From JALYNX01 sp963724825 (GTDB lineage: Bacteria; Actinomycetota; Acidimicrobiia; Spongiisociales; ZC4RG35): a DNA stretch of 64,000 nucleotides. Where the stretch lies: contig CAVRWT010000001.1 of assembly GCA_963724825.1 (NCBI GenBank), positions 124,001 through 188,000 of the forward strand. Direction: 5' to 3'. Both the position numbers and the translations under genes were made by a program. Shown one piece after another: positions 51,155-59,237 of this stretch. The stretch's first letter is position 1, and every line of letters starts with the position of its first letter. The notes beneath the pieces are model-generated. The model made no database searches, was not told the DNA's origin, and saw nothing but the letters and a program-made list of their open reading frames with translations.

Positions 51155-52249
51155 GTGTCGACTCCGCCAATTGGCGAATCGGATGGTCCGCGCGTTCTGA
51201 TCGTGACCGCTACCGATCGGCGAAGAGGAGCTGAGGTATTCACCGAGCGTCTCGCTGAGGGGCTCGGCGGCCATGGATGGGTGGTCGACGCGGTGAGTCT
51301 GACCAAGTCCGGGGACGACCGCCGCGTCGCAATCGATTGCCTCACCGATGTCGACTCGTCTCGCCCCGGGCGTCTCAACCGACGGATCTCCCGTGCTCTC
51401 AATCACCGGATCAGAGCCTTTCAACCGGACGTGGTCTTGGCCAACGGGGGCTCCACCCTGCGTTACGCGGCTCTTGCCACCCTGAGGACGAAGCCTCCGA
51501 TGGTCTATATCGCTATCGGTGAGCCCGACTATTGGATTCGCTCTGGCGTGGCCCGGATTGCCAATCGTTGGATGCTGCGCCGAGCCACCACGGTGTTTGC
51601 GGTCTGTGAGGCCACCGCTCGACAACTGCAGGCGCTCGAGCCTTCTCTTGCGGGCAAGGTCGAAGTCACCTACACCGGGGTCCCCGATGAGATGTTCCGT
51701 TCCCGGTCCGAAGCCAACTCGGAGCCGCTCAGGGTGGTGACGGTGGGGAGCCTTTCAGAAGAGAAGGACCCGTTGCTCGCCCTTCAAAGCGTTGCCGCGG
51801 TTCCGGATGCTGTCATTCGGTTCGTTGGATCCGGGCCACTGGCGGGCCGGGTGCTGGCTGAGGCGGAGAAGTTGGACATGGATGATCGGATCGAGCTGAC
51901 CGGCGCGGTGGACGACGTCGCCCCCCATTTGGAGTGGGCGAGTGTGTTGCTCTTGACCTCCCACACCGAGGGGCTGCCGGCAGCGATCCTCGAGGCTGGC
52001 GCTTCGTCGGTGCCCGCTGTCGCCGTCGACGTCGGTGGTGTTCGGGAGGCGATAGTGGATGAGGAAACCGGAATCGTCGTCAAGACAAGAGAGGCTGCTG
52101 CGCTGACGGCGGCTTTGGCTCGCCTCGCTGCCGACAGGTCCCTGGTGACGCGGTTGGGTGAGGCTGCCCGTGCTCACGTCATGGAGCGATTCGCGATGGA
52201 CCGCATCATCTCGGGATACTCCGATCGGCTTTCTGAGGTGCTCGGATGA
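51155..52249 (+). CDS. GT4-type glycosyltransferase
   Basis: 364 residues from GTG 51155. GT-B fold: N-terminal RVLIVTATDRRRGAEVFTER, linker, then RVVTVGSLSEEKDPLLALQS, the EX7E-like HTEGLPAAILEAGASSVPAV and GGVREAIVDEETGIVV. It transfers a sugar from a nucleotide donor to a surface-polymer intermediate; donor and acceptor cannot be read. Its end overlaps the next glycosyltransferase by four bases. Confidence 0.9.
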   Translation: MSTPPIGESDGPRVLIVTATDRRRGAEVFTERLAEGLGGHGWVVDAVSLTKSGDDRRVAIDCLTDVDSSRPGRLNRRISRALNHRIRAFQPDVVLANGGSTLRYAALATLRTKPPMVYIAIGEPDYWIRSGVARIANRWMLRRATTVFAVCEATARQLQALEPSLAGKVEVTYTGVPDEMFRSRSEANSEPLRVVTVGSLSEEKDPLLALQSVAAVPDAVIRFVGSGPLAGRVLAEAEKLDMDDRIELTGAVDDVAPHLEWASVLLLTSHTEGLPAAILEAGASSVPAVAVDVGGVREAIVDEETGIVVKTREAAALTAALARLAADRSLVTRLGEAARAHVMERFAMDRIISGYSDRLSEVLG

Positions 52250-53406
52250 AGATCGCCCACCTGACGACAATCGACATGAGCCTGCGCTACCTGCTCCTGC
52301 CTCAGCTCGAGGCGGCTCGGGAGATGGGCGAGGCGATCGGGATCAGCGCAGCCGGGGAGTCGGTGCCCGACCTCGAAGCGAGAGGCATCCGCCACATCAC
52401 CCTCACCTCTTCGACCCGAGGGATGAATCTGTGGGCTGATCTGCGGGCCATCGGGCAGTTCTGGAGGATCCTGCGAGAGGAGCGGCCGGACATCCTCCAC
52501 ACCCACAATCCCAAGCCTGGTGTCTACGGCCGAATCGTGGGCAGGTTGGCCGGGGTGCCGATCGTGGTCAACACGATTCATGGGCTCTATGCCACCCCCG
52601 AGTCGTCGTTCCTGAAGCGAGCGATCGTGTACACCCTGGAATGGGTGGCTTCGCGGTTCTCCGATGCCGAGCTGATACAGAGCCCTGAGGACTTCGAGCT
52701 GTTGTGGCAGCGAAAGATCATGCCCCGCTCCAAGCTTCGCCTGTTGGGCAACGGCGTCGATCTCGAGCGTTTCCGGCCGGATCCCGAGTTGAGAGGCGAG
52801 GTGCGGGAAGAGCTGGGCCTGGAGGATGGGCAGATCGCAGTGGGGCTGGTTGCTCGGCTCGTCGAGGAGAAGGGCGTGCCCGAGTTGATCGAGGCCGCGA
52901 GGCGGCTCGACAGCCGCTACGTCGTGCTCATCGTTGGGCCGAAGGACCACGAGAAGGCGGATGCGGTCTCCGAGGAGCTTCTCTCCGACGCCGAGGCGAA
53001 TGGGGTCCGGTTCCTCGGCATGCGCAAAGACGTAGAGCGGCTCTATCAGGCGTTCGACCTGTTCGTCCTGCCCAGCCATCGCGAAGGCTTCCCGCGAGCA
53101 GCCATGGAGGCTGCGGCCTCCGGGCTCCCGGTGATCGCCACAGACATACGGGGCTGCCGACAGGTGGTCGATCACGGCGTCAACGGCTATCTGTTTCCGG
53201 TTCGGGATGTCGATGCCCTCGCCGGCGCGATCAACAAGGTCGGAGAAGATCCAGAGCTGCGAGCCGCCATGTCCCGTTCATCGGTCGAGCGGGCGCGCTC
53301 GCTCTTCGATGAACGTGACATCGTCAATCGTGTGATGGGGGCCTACGCCGAAGTGGCCGGCCGCAAGAAGATCTATCCGGAGCTGGTGGAGCGTTGGGGC
53401 GGGTAG
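52246..53406 (+). CDS. GT4-type glycosyltransferase
   Basis: 386 residues, ATGA overlap with the previous gene. Donor-site elements VGLVARLVEEKGVPELIEAA, LPSHREGFPRAAMEAAASGL and the acceptor-side DILHTHNPKPGVYGRIVGRL and VNTIHGLYATPESS are typical of the WbnK/WbpJ-like families that add N-acetylated amino sugars. It ends 7 bp from the convergent formyltransferase. Confidence 0.92.
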   Translation: MKIAHLTTIDMSLRYLLLPQLEAAREMGEAIGISAAGESVPDLEARGIRHITLTSSTRGMNLWADLRAIGQFWRILREERPDILHTHNPKPGVYGRIVGRLAGVPIVVNTIHGLYATPESSFLKRAIVYTLEWVASRFSDAELIQSPEDFELLWQRKIMPRSKLRLLGNGVDLERFRPDPELRGEVREELGLEDGQIAVGLVARLVEEKGVPELIEAARRLDSRYVVLIVGPKDHEKADAVSEELLSDAEANGVRFLGMRKDVERLYQAFDLFVLPSHREGFPRAAMEAAASGLPVIATDIRGCRQVVDHGVNGYLFPVRDVDALAGAINKVGEDPELRAAMSRSSVERARSLFDERDIVNRVMGAYAEVAGRKKIYPELVERWGG

Positions 53407-53413
53407 CTCGGGA

Positions 53414-54184
53414 TCACTCCTCAGGGGTGATGTTGACCTGGACCGTGTAACGCCGACCATCGACCTCGAAGTACGCAGCCTCCCCCGGTCGTTGGTGGTG
53501 AGGGCTCGAAGAGTTCTGAGTATGTCCTTGACGGGAACTGACGCCTCGAGGTCGAGGCGCCGAATCGCGTCCGAGGCGAGGTCGGCCCGATTGTGACTCG
53601 ATCCTTCAGCTGCCGATTGCGCTCGACGGGGAGGGCTCCCGGCGGCGAGCAGGGGCCAGGCTTGGCGGAACAACTCGACCTCGAGCTGGAGGAGGCGGCC
53701 ATACAGAGTGTGGGCTGTGTCCTCCGGTCGAACCTCGAGCTCGACCTGGGCGACGATGTCTCCGGTGTCGAGCCCGCTGTCCATGAAATGAAGGGTGGCG
53801 CCGATTGGGGTCCCATCGAGGATTGCCCAGCTCGGGGTGTGCCATCCCCGGTTGAACGGAAGCAAGGCCGGATGGAGGTTGAGGACCCCGATGCGAGGGA
53901 TGGCCAGGACCTCGTCGGGGACGATGTAGGGAAAGTGGACGCCGATCAGGTAGTCGAGGTCGAGGGACCGGAGAAGGTCGGTGCCGTGCAGGCTCGCGGA
54001 ACTCCTTGCCGACGAGGACTCGGTCTGAGGGGAGCCCACTCATCTCACGCAGGATCCGGTCATGGGTGGCCCGATCCGGCCCGGAAACCAGGAGCGCCTC
54101 GGGTGAGGCGTTGGACTCGAGGAGAAACGAGAGACAGTCCACCGCCAGTTGCCTATCCCCGGCGAAGGCGAATCTCGCGGTCAT
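53414..54184 (-). CDS. Formyltransferase-family protein (two compensating indels)
   Basis: Starts MTARFAFAGDRQLAVDCLSF and continues to GKEFREP, where an extra base (about 53989) shifts the frame; the next frame reads HGTDLLRSLDLDYLIGVHFP, NLHPALLPFNRGWHTPSWAI (the catalytic Asn-His region of the formyl_trans_N fold) and GATLHFMDSGLDTGDIV (catalytic Asp). A base missing from a G-run (53482-53486) shifts again; correction gives EAAYFEVDGRRYTVQVNITP and the stop at 53414, 256 residues. It resembles sugar N-formyltransferases more than Fmt, fitting an amino-sugar polymer. Sequence errors likely; a decaying gene is possible. Confidence 0.82.
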
Positions 54185-54771
54185 GATTCAGAGCCCGTGA
54201 AGTATTCGACGGTCGCCTGTCCCTCCTGGGCGACTCCGCTCCTTCGCAGGGCGCTGGGGATGGTCATGAAGAGGATCTTCAGGTCAAGCCATGTCGAGCG
54301 GTTCTCCACGTACCACACGTCCATCTCGAGCCGCTCCGGCCAGGGTGTCGAGTTGCGTCCGTTGATCTGGGCCCAGCCGGTGATCCCGGGCCTGACTTCG
54401 TGACGGCGAGCCTGACGCTCCGAGTAGAGCGGCAAGTACTGCATCAAGAGAGGCCGGGGGCCGACCAGGCTCATGTCGCCCGTCAGGACGTTCCAAAGCT
54501 CAGGAAGCTCATCGAGACTGGTGCTCCGCAACTTTGACCCGAAGGGGTCCATTCGTTCCGCGTCGGAGGCGCCATCGGAATCCTTCGGGCCGACGCGCAT
54601 GGTGCGGAACTTGACGAGGGTGAACGGCCTGCCATGAAGCCCGGGTCTCTGCTGGGTGAAGAGAACGGGAAGACCGAGTTTCCACCAGACCAACGCAGCG
54701 ATCACCAGCAGGACGGGGGACAGGATCACCAGCGCCAGCGCGGAGATCGTGAAGTCCAAACCCCGTTTCAC
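54181..54771 (-). CDS. Initiating sugar-phosphate transferase (PglC/WcaJ short type)
   Basis: 196 residues. One N-terminal reentrant/membrane helix (FTISALALVILSPVLLVIAA) then the catalytic domain: VKFRTMRVGPKDSDGASDAE, LRSTSLDELPELWNVLTGDM, SLVGPRPLLMQYLPLY and RHEVRPGITGWAQINGR. These enzymes load the first sugar phosphate onto undecaprenyl phosphate. ATGA overlaps connect it to the genes on both sides. Confidence 0.94.
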   Translation of the reverse strand: MKRGLDFTISALALVILSPVLLVIAALVWWKLGLPVLFTQQRPGLHGRPFTLVKFRTMRVGPKDSDGASDAERMDPFGSKLRSTSLDELPELWNVLTGDMSLVGPRPLLMQYLPLYSERQARRHEVRPGITGWAQINGRNSTPWPERLEMDVWYVENRSTWLDLKILFMTIPSALRRSGVAQEGQATVEYFTGSES

Positions 54772-56126
54772 CGATGGACTGCCGTCCCGGCCAGATCAGG
54801 CTCCGGCTCCAACGGAGGCACCGGTATGCGAGCCCGGGTGACCTTCTGGGTTTCGGTCCACCCGAGCCCGATGACGACAGCAAGGAAGAAGGCGAGCACC
54901 TGGCCTCTTTGTCGGGCGATGATGCCCAGGTTGCGCACGACCGAGAAGGCGACAGCGAAGGCGAGCGTGTAGAGGGTGCAGAACACGAGGTAGGCGTTCT
55001 TGCGCCACTCCCTCCAGTTGCGCAGCATCGCAGGGAGTTTCCAGAGGGTGAGCAGGAGGACGAGGGTCGTCTCGGCGGCCGCAAGGAAGTGCTGGAGCTC
55101 GGTGGCTTCGAAGATGTAGGGGCGGAAGAGGACCAACGCCACCGCGCCGGGCACGTCCTGGATGGAGGAGACCGGATTGCCCGCAGCCACGGTCCCGTCC
55201 TCGGAGGTGCGGCGCGCGATCTCACTGGTGAACGGCGTGACGTCCTGGAGATCGCTCAGCTGCAGTCCAACGATGTCCGGAATCAGGGTCACGGCGAGGA
55301 CCACTGCCGCCGCGGCGCCGAAGAAGGTGAGGACCTTCCGTCCTCGGGCAAGGAATCCGGCTCCGATCCTCAGCTTGGATACGAGCAACGCAACCACCAG
55401 AGCCAATGAGACCAGGGCGGCGATGTGGATCCGGATCAAACCGAGCCCGGTGAGCGCCACCGCCAGCGGGAGGATCCAACGCAGTTCGAAGCTCTCGAGC
55501 AGACGGGCTATGAAATAGGCGGCCAGCCCGAGAAGGAGCACCACCAGAGCATCCTTTCCGATGCTCGACGGCCAGAAGGCGTAGGTGGGCAGGAAGAGGA
55601 CCAAGAAGGCGTATGGCTTCAGTTGATGGGGCTGGGCCCAGCGCCTGAAGGCCGCGTAGAGCCCGAGCTGACCCATGAAGGAGAGCATGCTGAAGATGAC
55701 GAATCCACCCAGCATGTCCGGGGTGAAGATGGCGAACAGACCCCCGGTGAAGGATTCGACCACCTGGGTGCCAAACCCGCCTCCTCCGCCCGCCGAGAGG
55801 GCGGGGACCGATCCCGATCGCCAGATCGCGGCGAGCTGGGTCCCGGCGGCGTAGTAGCTGAGGGAGTCGCCCGACTCGTAGAGCTGGACCATGTAGTACC
55901 GCGCTGCCGAGCCGAGGATCTTGGCTATGAAGCCGAGGGTGACCCATCTCGTCAGCCACGCGGCATCGACTGGCCGCTTCATGAAAGAGGCGAGACCGGC
56001 CATCAGCACCGTCCCCAGGATCGCTATGAGCACGACGCCGGCCCCAGAGGCGCCCAATGCCACCACCAGGCCAAGCCCGACCGCGGACAGGCCGATTGCG
56101 GCCCAGAGCCAGCCTTCGCTGTTCAC
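54768..56126 (-). CDS. Large polytopic membrane protein of the polysaccharide locus
   Basis: 452 residues with about ten hydrophobic segments (GLGLVVALGASGAGVVLIAI, ILPLAVALTGLGLIRIHIAA) and a long extracytoplasmic loop between them (GLQLSDLQDVTPFTSEIARR). The YYAAGTQLAAIW and FWPSSIGKDALVVLLLGLAA segments recall oligosaccharide polymerase or lipid-linked-sugar transferase families, but no diagnostic motif is visible. Its position between GNAT and the priming transferase suggests polymerase or export function (inference). Confidence 0.8.
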   Translation of the reverse strand: MNSEGWLWAAIGLSAVGLGLVVALGASGAGVVLIAILGTVLMAGLASFMKRPVDAAWLTRWVTLGFIAKILGSAARYYMVQLYESGDSLSYYAAGTQLAAIWRSGSVPALSAGGGGGFGTQVVESFTGGLFAIFTPDMLGGFVIFSMLSFMGQLGLYAAFRRWAQPHQLKPYAFLVLFLPTYAFWPSSIGKDALVVLLLGLAAYFIARLLESFELRWILPLAVALTGLGLIRIHIAALVSLALVVALLVSKLRIGAGFLARGRKVLTFFGAAAAVVLAVTLIPDIVGLQLSDLQDVTPFTSEIARRTSEDGTVAAGNPVSSIQDVPGAVALVLFRPYIFEATELQHFLAAAETTLVLLLTLWKLPAMLRNWREWRKNAYLVFCTLYTLAFAVAFSVVRNLGIIARQRGQVLAFFLAVVIGLGWTETQKVTRARIPVPPLEPEPDLAGTAVHR

Positions 56127-57070
56127 AACAACTCCAAATCACTGGTGGCGATGTCCCAGGAGGCTAGATCGAACGGATTGGTATCGAGCTCGGTGAGAGG
56201 GTTGGCTACGAGCTGGAGTGTCTCGAGCCCGGGCACCGGGAACATCCCTGCCCGGATCGCAGCGGTCCGTTCCGGCGAGCCCTTGGAGAAGAAGCCGGCG
56301 AGGTAGGCCCCACGATTGGTGGCGGCGGCCTTCGACACCGCGCGACGGCCCGCCCCACCGAAGAGGTCGGAGAGCACCAGCTCGGTGCGCCCACTTCGGA
56401 CCCCAACCCTCAACACCGCCGCGCCGCCGCCATCGGAGATGGTTCCGTAGCGCACTGTTGGGTGGGAGCCGAAACGCCAGACCTGATAATCCTCAGTCCG
56501 GGGTGTTCTCAGCCCACGGGGCTCACGGTCCTGGCTGCTGATGGGCTGAAACTCGATCGCATCTGGCGCGACCTGGTCGAGGTCAGGGGCGTTCTCCGCG
56601 TCACCGCGCACCGCGGCGCCGAACCGGGGGCGAACCAGCACGCCAATGGGACCCACCTCTCGCCAGCCCATCGTCATGTATCCCGCGCCTGATCGGGGAT
56701 TCGGAGTGTTGAAGATCAGGTCGATTCCGTCGTTCCTGGCCAGGTCCACGGCTTCGAGGGTCAACGCCTTGAAGACGCCCCGTCGCTCGAAGTCAGGATG
56801 GGTGGCGGTGTCGACGGGCCTCACACACCTCACCACATGGCCGGTCGGACTGAGGAGATCCCATCGCATGAAGGCACGGACTCCGGCCATCCGCCCCGCG
56901 ATCCAGGCAAGCAAGACGATCGAGCGACCGAATGGATTGTGCTCGTGCTTCCAGGCCCACTGTTCGGGTGTCCGCTTGAGGAGGGCCGTCTCACCAAGTG
57001 CAGCACCGAGAACGTCGAGGATGCCGGGAAGGTCTTCGGGCCGAGCAGGGCGGATCTCGATCTCAGACAT
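56123..57070 (-). CDS. GNAT-family N-acetyltransferase
   Basis: 315 residues. The N-terminal half is a GNAT fold: IEIRPARPEDLPGILDVLGA, LLAWIAGRMAGVRAFM, VDTATHPDFERRGVFKALTL (acetyl-CoA pyrophosphate loop) and NTPNPRSGAGYMTMGWREVG. The second half is a further beta-rich domain. Such two-domain acetyltransferases occur in polysaccharide clusters and acylate amino sugars. It overlaps its neighbours by four to eight bases. Confidence 0.85.
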   Translation of the reverse strand: MSEIEIRPARPEDLPGILDVLGAALGETALLKRTPEQWAWKHEHNPFGRSIVLLAWIAGRMAGVRAFMRWDLLSPTGHVVRCVRPVDTATHPDFERRGVFKALTLEAVDLARNDGIDLIFNTPNPRSGAGYMTMGWREVGPIGVLVRPRFGAAVRGDAENAPDLDQVAPDAIEFQPISSQDREPRGLRTPRTEDYQVWRFGSHPTVRYGTISDGGGAAVLRVGVRSGRTELVLSDLFGGAGRRAVSKAAATNRGAYLAGFFSKGSPERTAAIRAGMFPVPGLETLQLVANPLTELDTNPFDLASWDIATSDLELL

Positions 57071-58175
57071 GGAGCACGTCCCGATACACCTTCTCGTAGT
57101 CGGCGATCATGCGGGCGATCCCGTATTGGGTGGCAACCAGCTCTGCGCCTGCCTGCCCCCAGCTCTTGGCATCAGGAGAGTCGAGGGCAGTCCGCATGCC
57201 GGCGGCGAGGGCCTCGGGATCTCCGGGAGGCACGAGAAGGCCGGTCACGTCGTCCACCACCACAGTGGGCACCCCACCCACCGCGGTCGCCACCACCGGT
57301 CGGCTCAGCGCCAGGGCTTCGAGGATGGCGAGCGGCAAGCCTTCGACATCGGCCGGATTGACCACCACGTCCGCGGCTGCAAGAAAGCTCCTGGCGTCTT
57401 CACGACGACCCATGAATCGAATGTGCTCGGATACGCCTGCAGACTCGGCGGATGCCCGTACCCGCGCCAGATCGCCGTCGTGTTTCTCGGCCCCGACCGA
57501 CACCACCAGCACATGGGGATCGCTCGCCACCAGAAGCGCAGTCGCTGCAATCAGATTCTCGTGGCCTTTGTGAGGGCGGATGTTGCCCACGTGGACCACG
57601 AGCGACTGGCCCGCCTGAATACCGAGCTCAGTCCGAACCGCTTCGATCTCGGCGGAGCTCACCGAGACGGAAACCCCGTTGGGTATGACCCTTGGTGTCG
57701 GTCCCGGATACCCGACCAGACTTTCGGCCACAGCCGCGGACACCGCAATCACAGACGAGTTTCGGCCGTAGGTGAGGCGGTTGACCGATCGGGTCGGCTG
57801 CCGATAGGAGGCCGCGATGTTGTGCTCCGTGTACACCACGGGGGTCCTGGAGGCGAGGCGGGCCAGGATCCCGGCGCTGGGGAGATGAGCATGAATCAGG
57901 TCGGGCTCCCATGCCGACATCAGAGATCGAAGGTTGCGATAGGCGGTGGGGCCCAGGCCACGGTTCGAACCGACACAGTCCACCGTCACCTCGTGCCCCT
58001 CGATCTCCGCAACCAATTGGTCCTTCCATGGCAGGACGTAGGCGACCCGGTAGTCGAACTGATCGCGATCCCAGTAGGTGGCCCCTTCGGCGATCAGGCG
58101 CTCGGCGCCCCCGATTCCCAATCCCTTGATCAGGACCAGAACCCGGTGCCGTTCACTCGGCGGCGACGAGACCAT
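57063..58175 (-). CDS. GT4-type glycosyltransferase
   Basis: 370 residues. LVLIKGLGIGGAERLIAEGA, the HAHLPSAGILARLASRTPVV segment, VVHVGNIRPHKGHENLIAAT, NPADVEGLPLAILEALALSR (EX7E) and GGVPTVVVDDVTGLLVPPGD define a retaining GT-B enzyme. It overlaps the epimerase gene upstream by 23 bases. Confidence 0.92.
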   Translation of the reverse strand: MVSSPPSERHRVLVLIKGLGIGGAERLIAEGATYWDRDQFDYRVAYVLPWKDQLVAEIEGHEVTVDCVGSNRGLGPTAYRNLRSLMSAWEPDLIHAHLPSAGILARLASRTPVVYTEHNIAASYRQPTRSVNRLTYGRNSSVIAVSAAVAESLVGYPGPTPRVIPNGVSVSVSSAEIEAVRTELGIQAGQSLVVHVGNIRPHKGHENLIAATALLVASDPHVLVVSVGAEKHDGDLARVRASAESAGVSEHIRFMGRREDARSFLAAADVVVNPADVEGLPLAILEALALSRPVVATAVGGVPTVVVDDVTGLLVPPGDPEALAAGMRTALDSPDAKSWGQAGAELVATQYGIARMIADYEKVYRDVLHV

Positions 58176-59037
58176 CGATCAATTCTGTGAGGCCCCGGTC
58201 GAAAGGCATCTCCGAGCGCCACCCCAGCACTTCCTCTGCCCGCTTGGCCGAGACCGCTGCCGGGGGCACATCCCCGGGTCGGGGCTCGCCAAAGGTCAGC
58301 TCGGTCGGGAAGCGGTGCACGATCTTTTCGGCCAGTTCCCTGATCGTGACCGACTCGGAGGCCACGGTGTTGATGGCCATTCCCGAGACGTCCGAGCTGG
58401 CGGCGAGCTGGAAGGCGCGAGCGATGTCAGAAGAATGTGTGAACTGCCGTCCTTGAGAGCCGTCTCCCTGGATGGTGATCGGCTCGCCCCGCCGGGCGCG
58501 GTCGATGAAGATCCGAAACACCGAGTTGGGCCGGAGACCTGATCCGTAGGCGGTCCCGAGGCGGAGAGCGAGGGCCGACAGTGACCGAAGGTGGGTCGCG
58601 GCCAGGACCAGCGACTCGCCGCCAAGCTTGGTGATGCTGTACGGGTGGTCGGGCATGGTCGGATGGTTTTCATCTAGCGGCTCGTAGCGGGGCTCTCCGT
58701 ACACCTCCCAGGTGGAGGCGTAGACCAGGCGGGCGCCATGGCGGAGGGCCGCCTCGATCACGTTTGCAGTCCCGAGCACATTGACTTCGGCAGCCAGAGT
58801 CGGTTGCTCCCCGGCGAGGTAGACGTCTCCGATCGCACCCACGTGAGCCACGACGTCGGCGCCGGTCACTGCCTGATCCACCGAGTTGCCGTCGGTCAGG
58901 TCACCCTGAGAGAACTGGATTCCGTCCTCTTGCACCGGGGCCACGTCGAAAGCGGTGACCTCCCAGCCGACATCGCGAAACTTTCGTGCGATGTGCCCTC
59001 CGAGAAACCCGGCGGCACCAGTCACCACAACCTTCAT
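58153..59037 (-). CDS. NAD-dependent epimerase/dehydratase (extended SDR)
   Basis: 294 residues from ATG 59037, fixed by GGGAGGATCAG just upstream. Rossmann motif VVVTGAAGFLGGHIARKF, catalytic STWEVYG and YSITK (YxxxK), and SSDIARAFQLA. It resembles UDP-glucose/GlcNAc 4-epimerases or related nucleotide-sugar enzymes; substrate undetermined. It is the first gene of a six-gene overlapping reverse-strand operon and is divergent from the CapD-like gene. Confidence 0.92.
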   Translation of the reverse strand: MKVVVTGAAGFLGGHIARKFRDVGWEVTAFDVAPVQEDGIQFSQGDLTDGNSVDQAVTGADVVAHVGAIGDVYLAGEQPTLAAEVNVLGTANVIEAALRHGARLVYASTWEVYGEPRYEPLDENHPTMPDHPYSITKLGGESLVLAATHLRSLSALALRLGTAYGSGLRPNSVFRIFIDRARRGEPITIQGDGSQGRQFTHSSDIARAFQLAASSDVSGMAINTVASESVTIRELAEKIVHRFPTELTFGEPRPGDVPPAAVSAKRAEEVLGWRSEMPFDRGLTELIDGLVAAE

Positions 59038-59237
59038 CTGATCCTCCCAAAAACATTGTCCAACCGGGCGCGATTGATGGTATTGCCACCCGGTGTCTTC
59101 CCCAACCTCTGCCCACATACTCCCACGACCACGCCCAGCGTTCAATTGCCACTTACGGCAACTCCAGATCTGTAGTAGCTTTCCGCCTCTGGGAGGTTCG
59201 GCCCATCGGGCCGGACTGTATTTGGGAGGCGTTGAAG

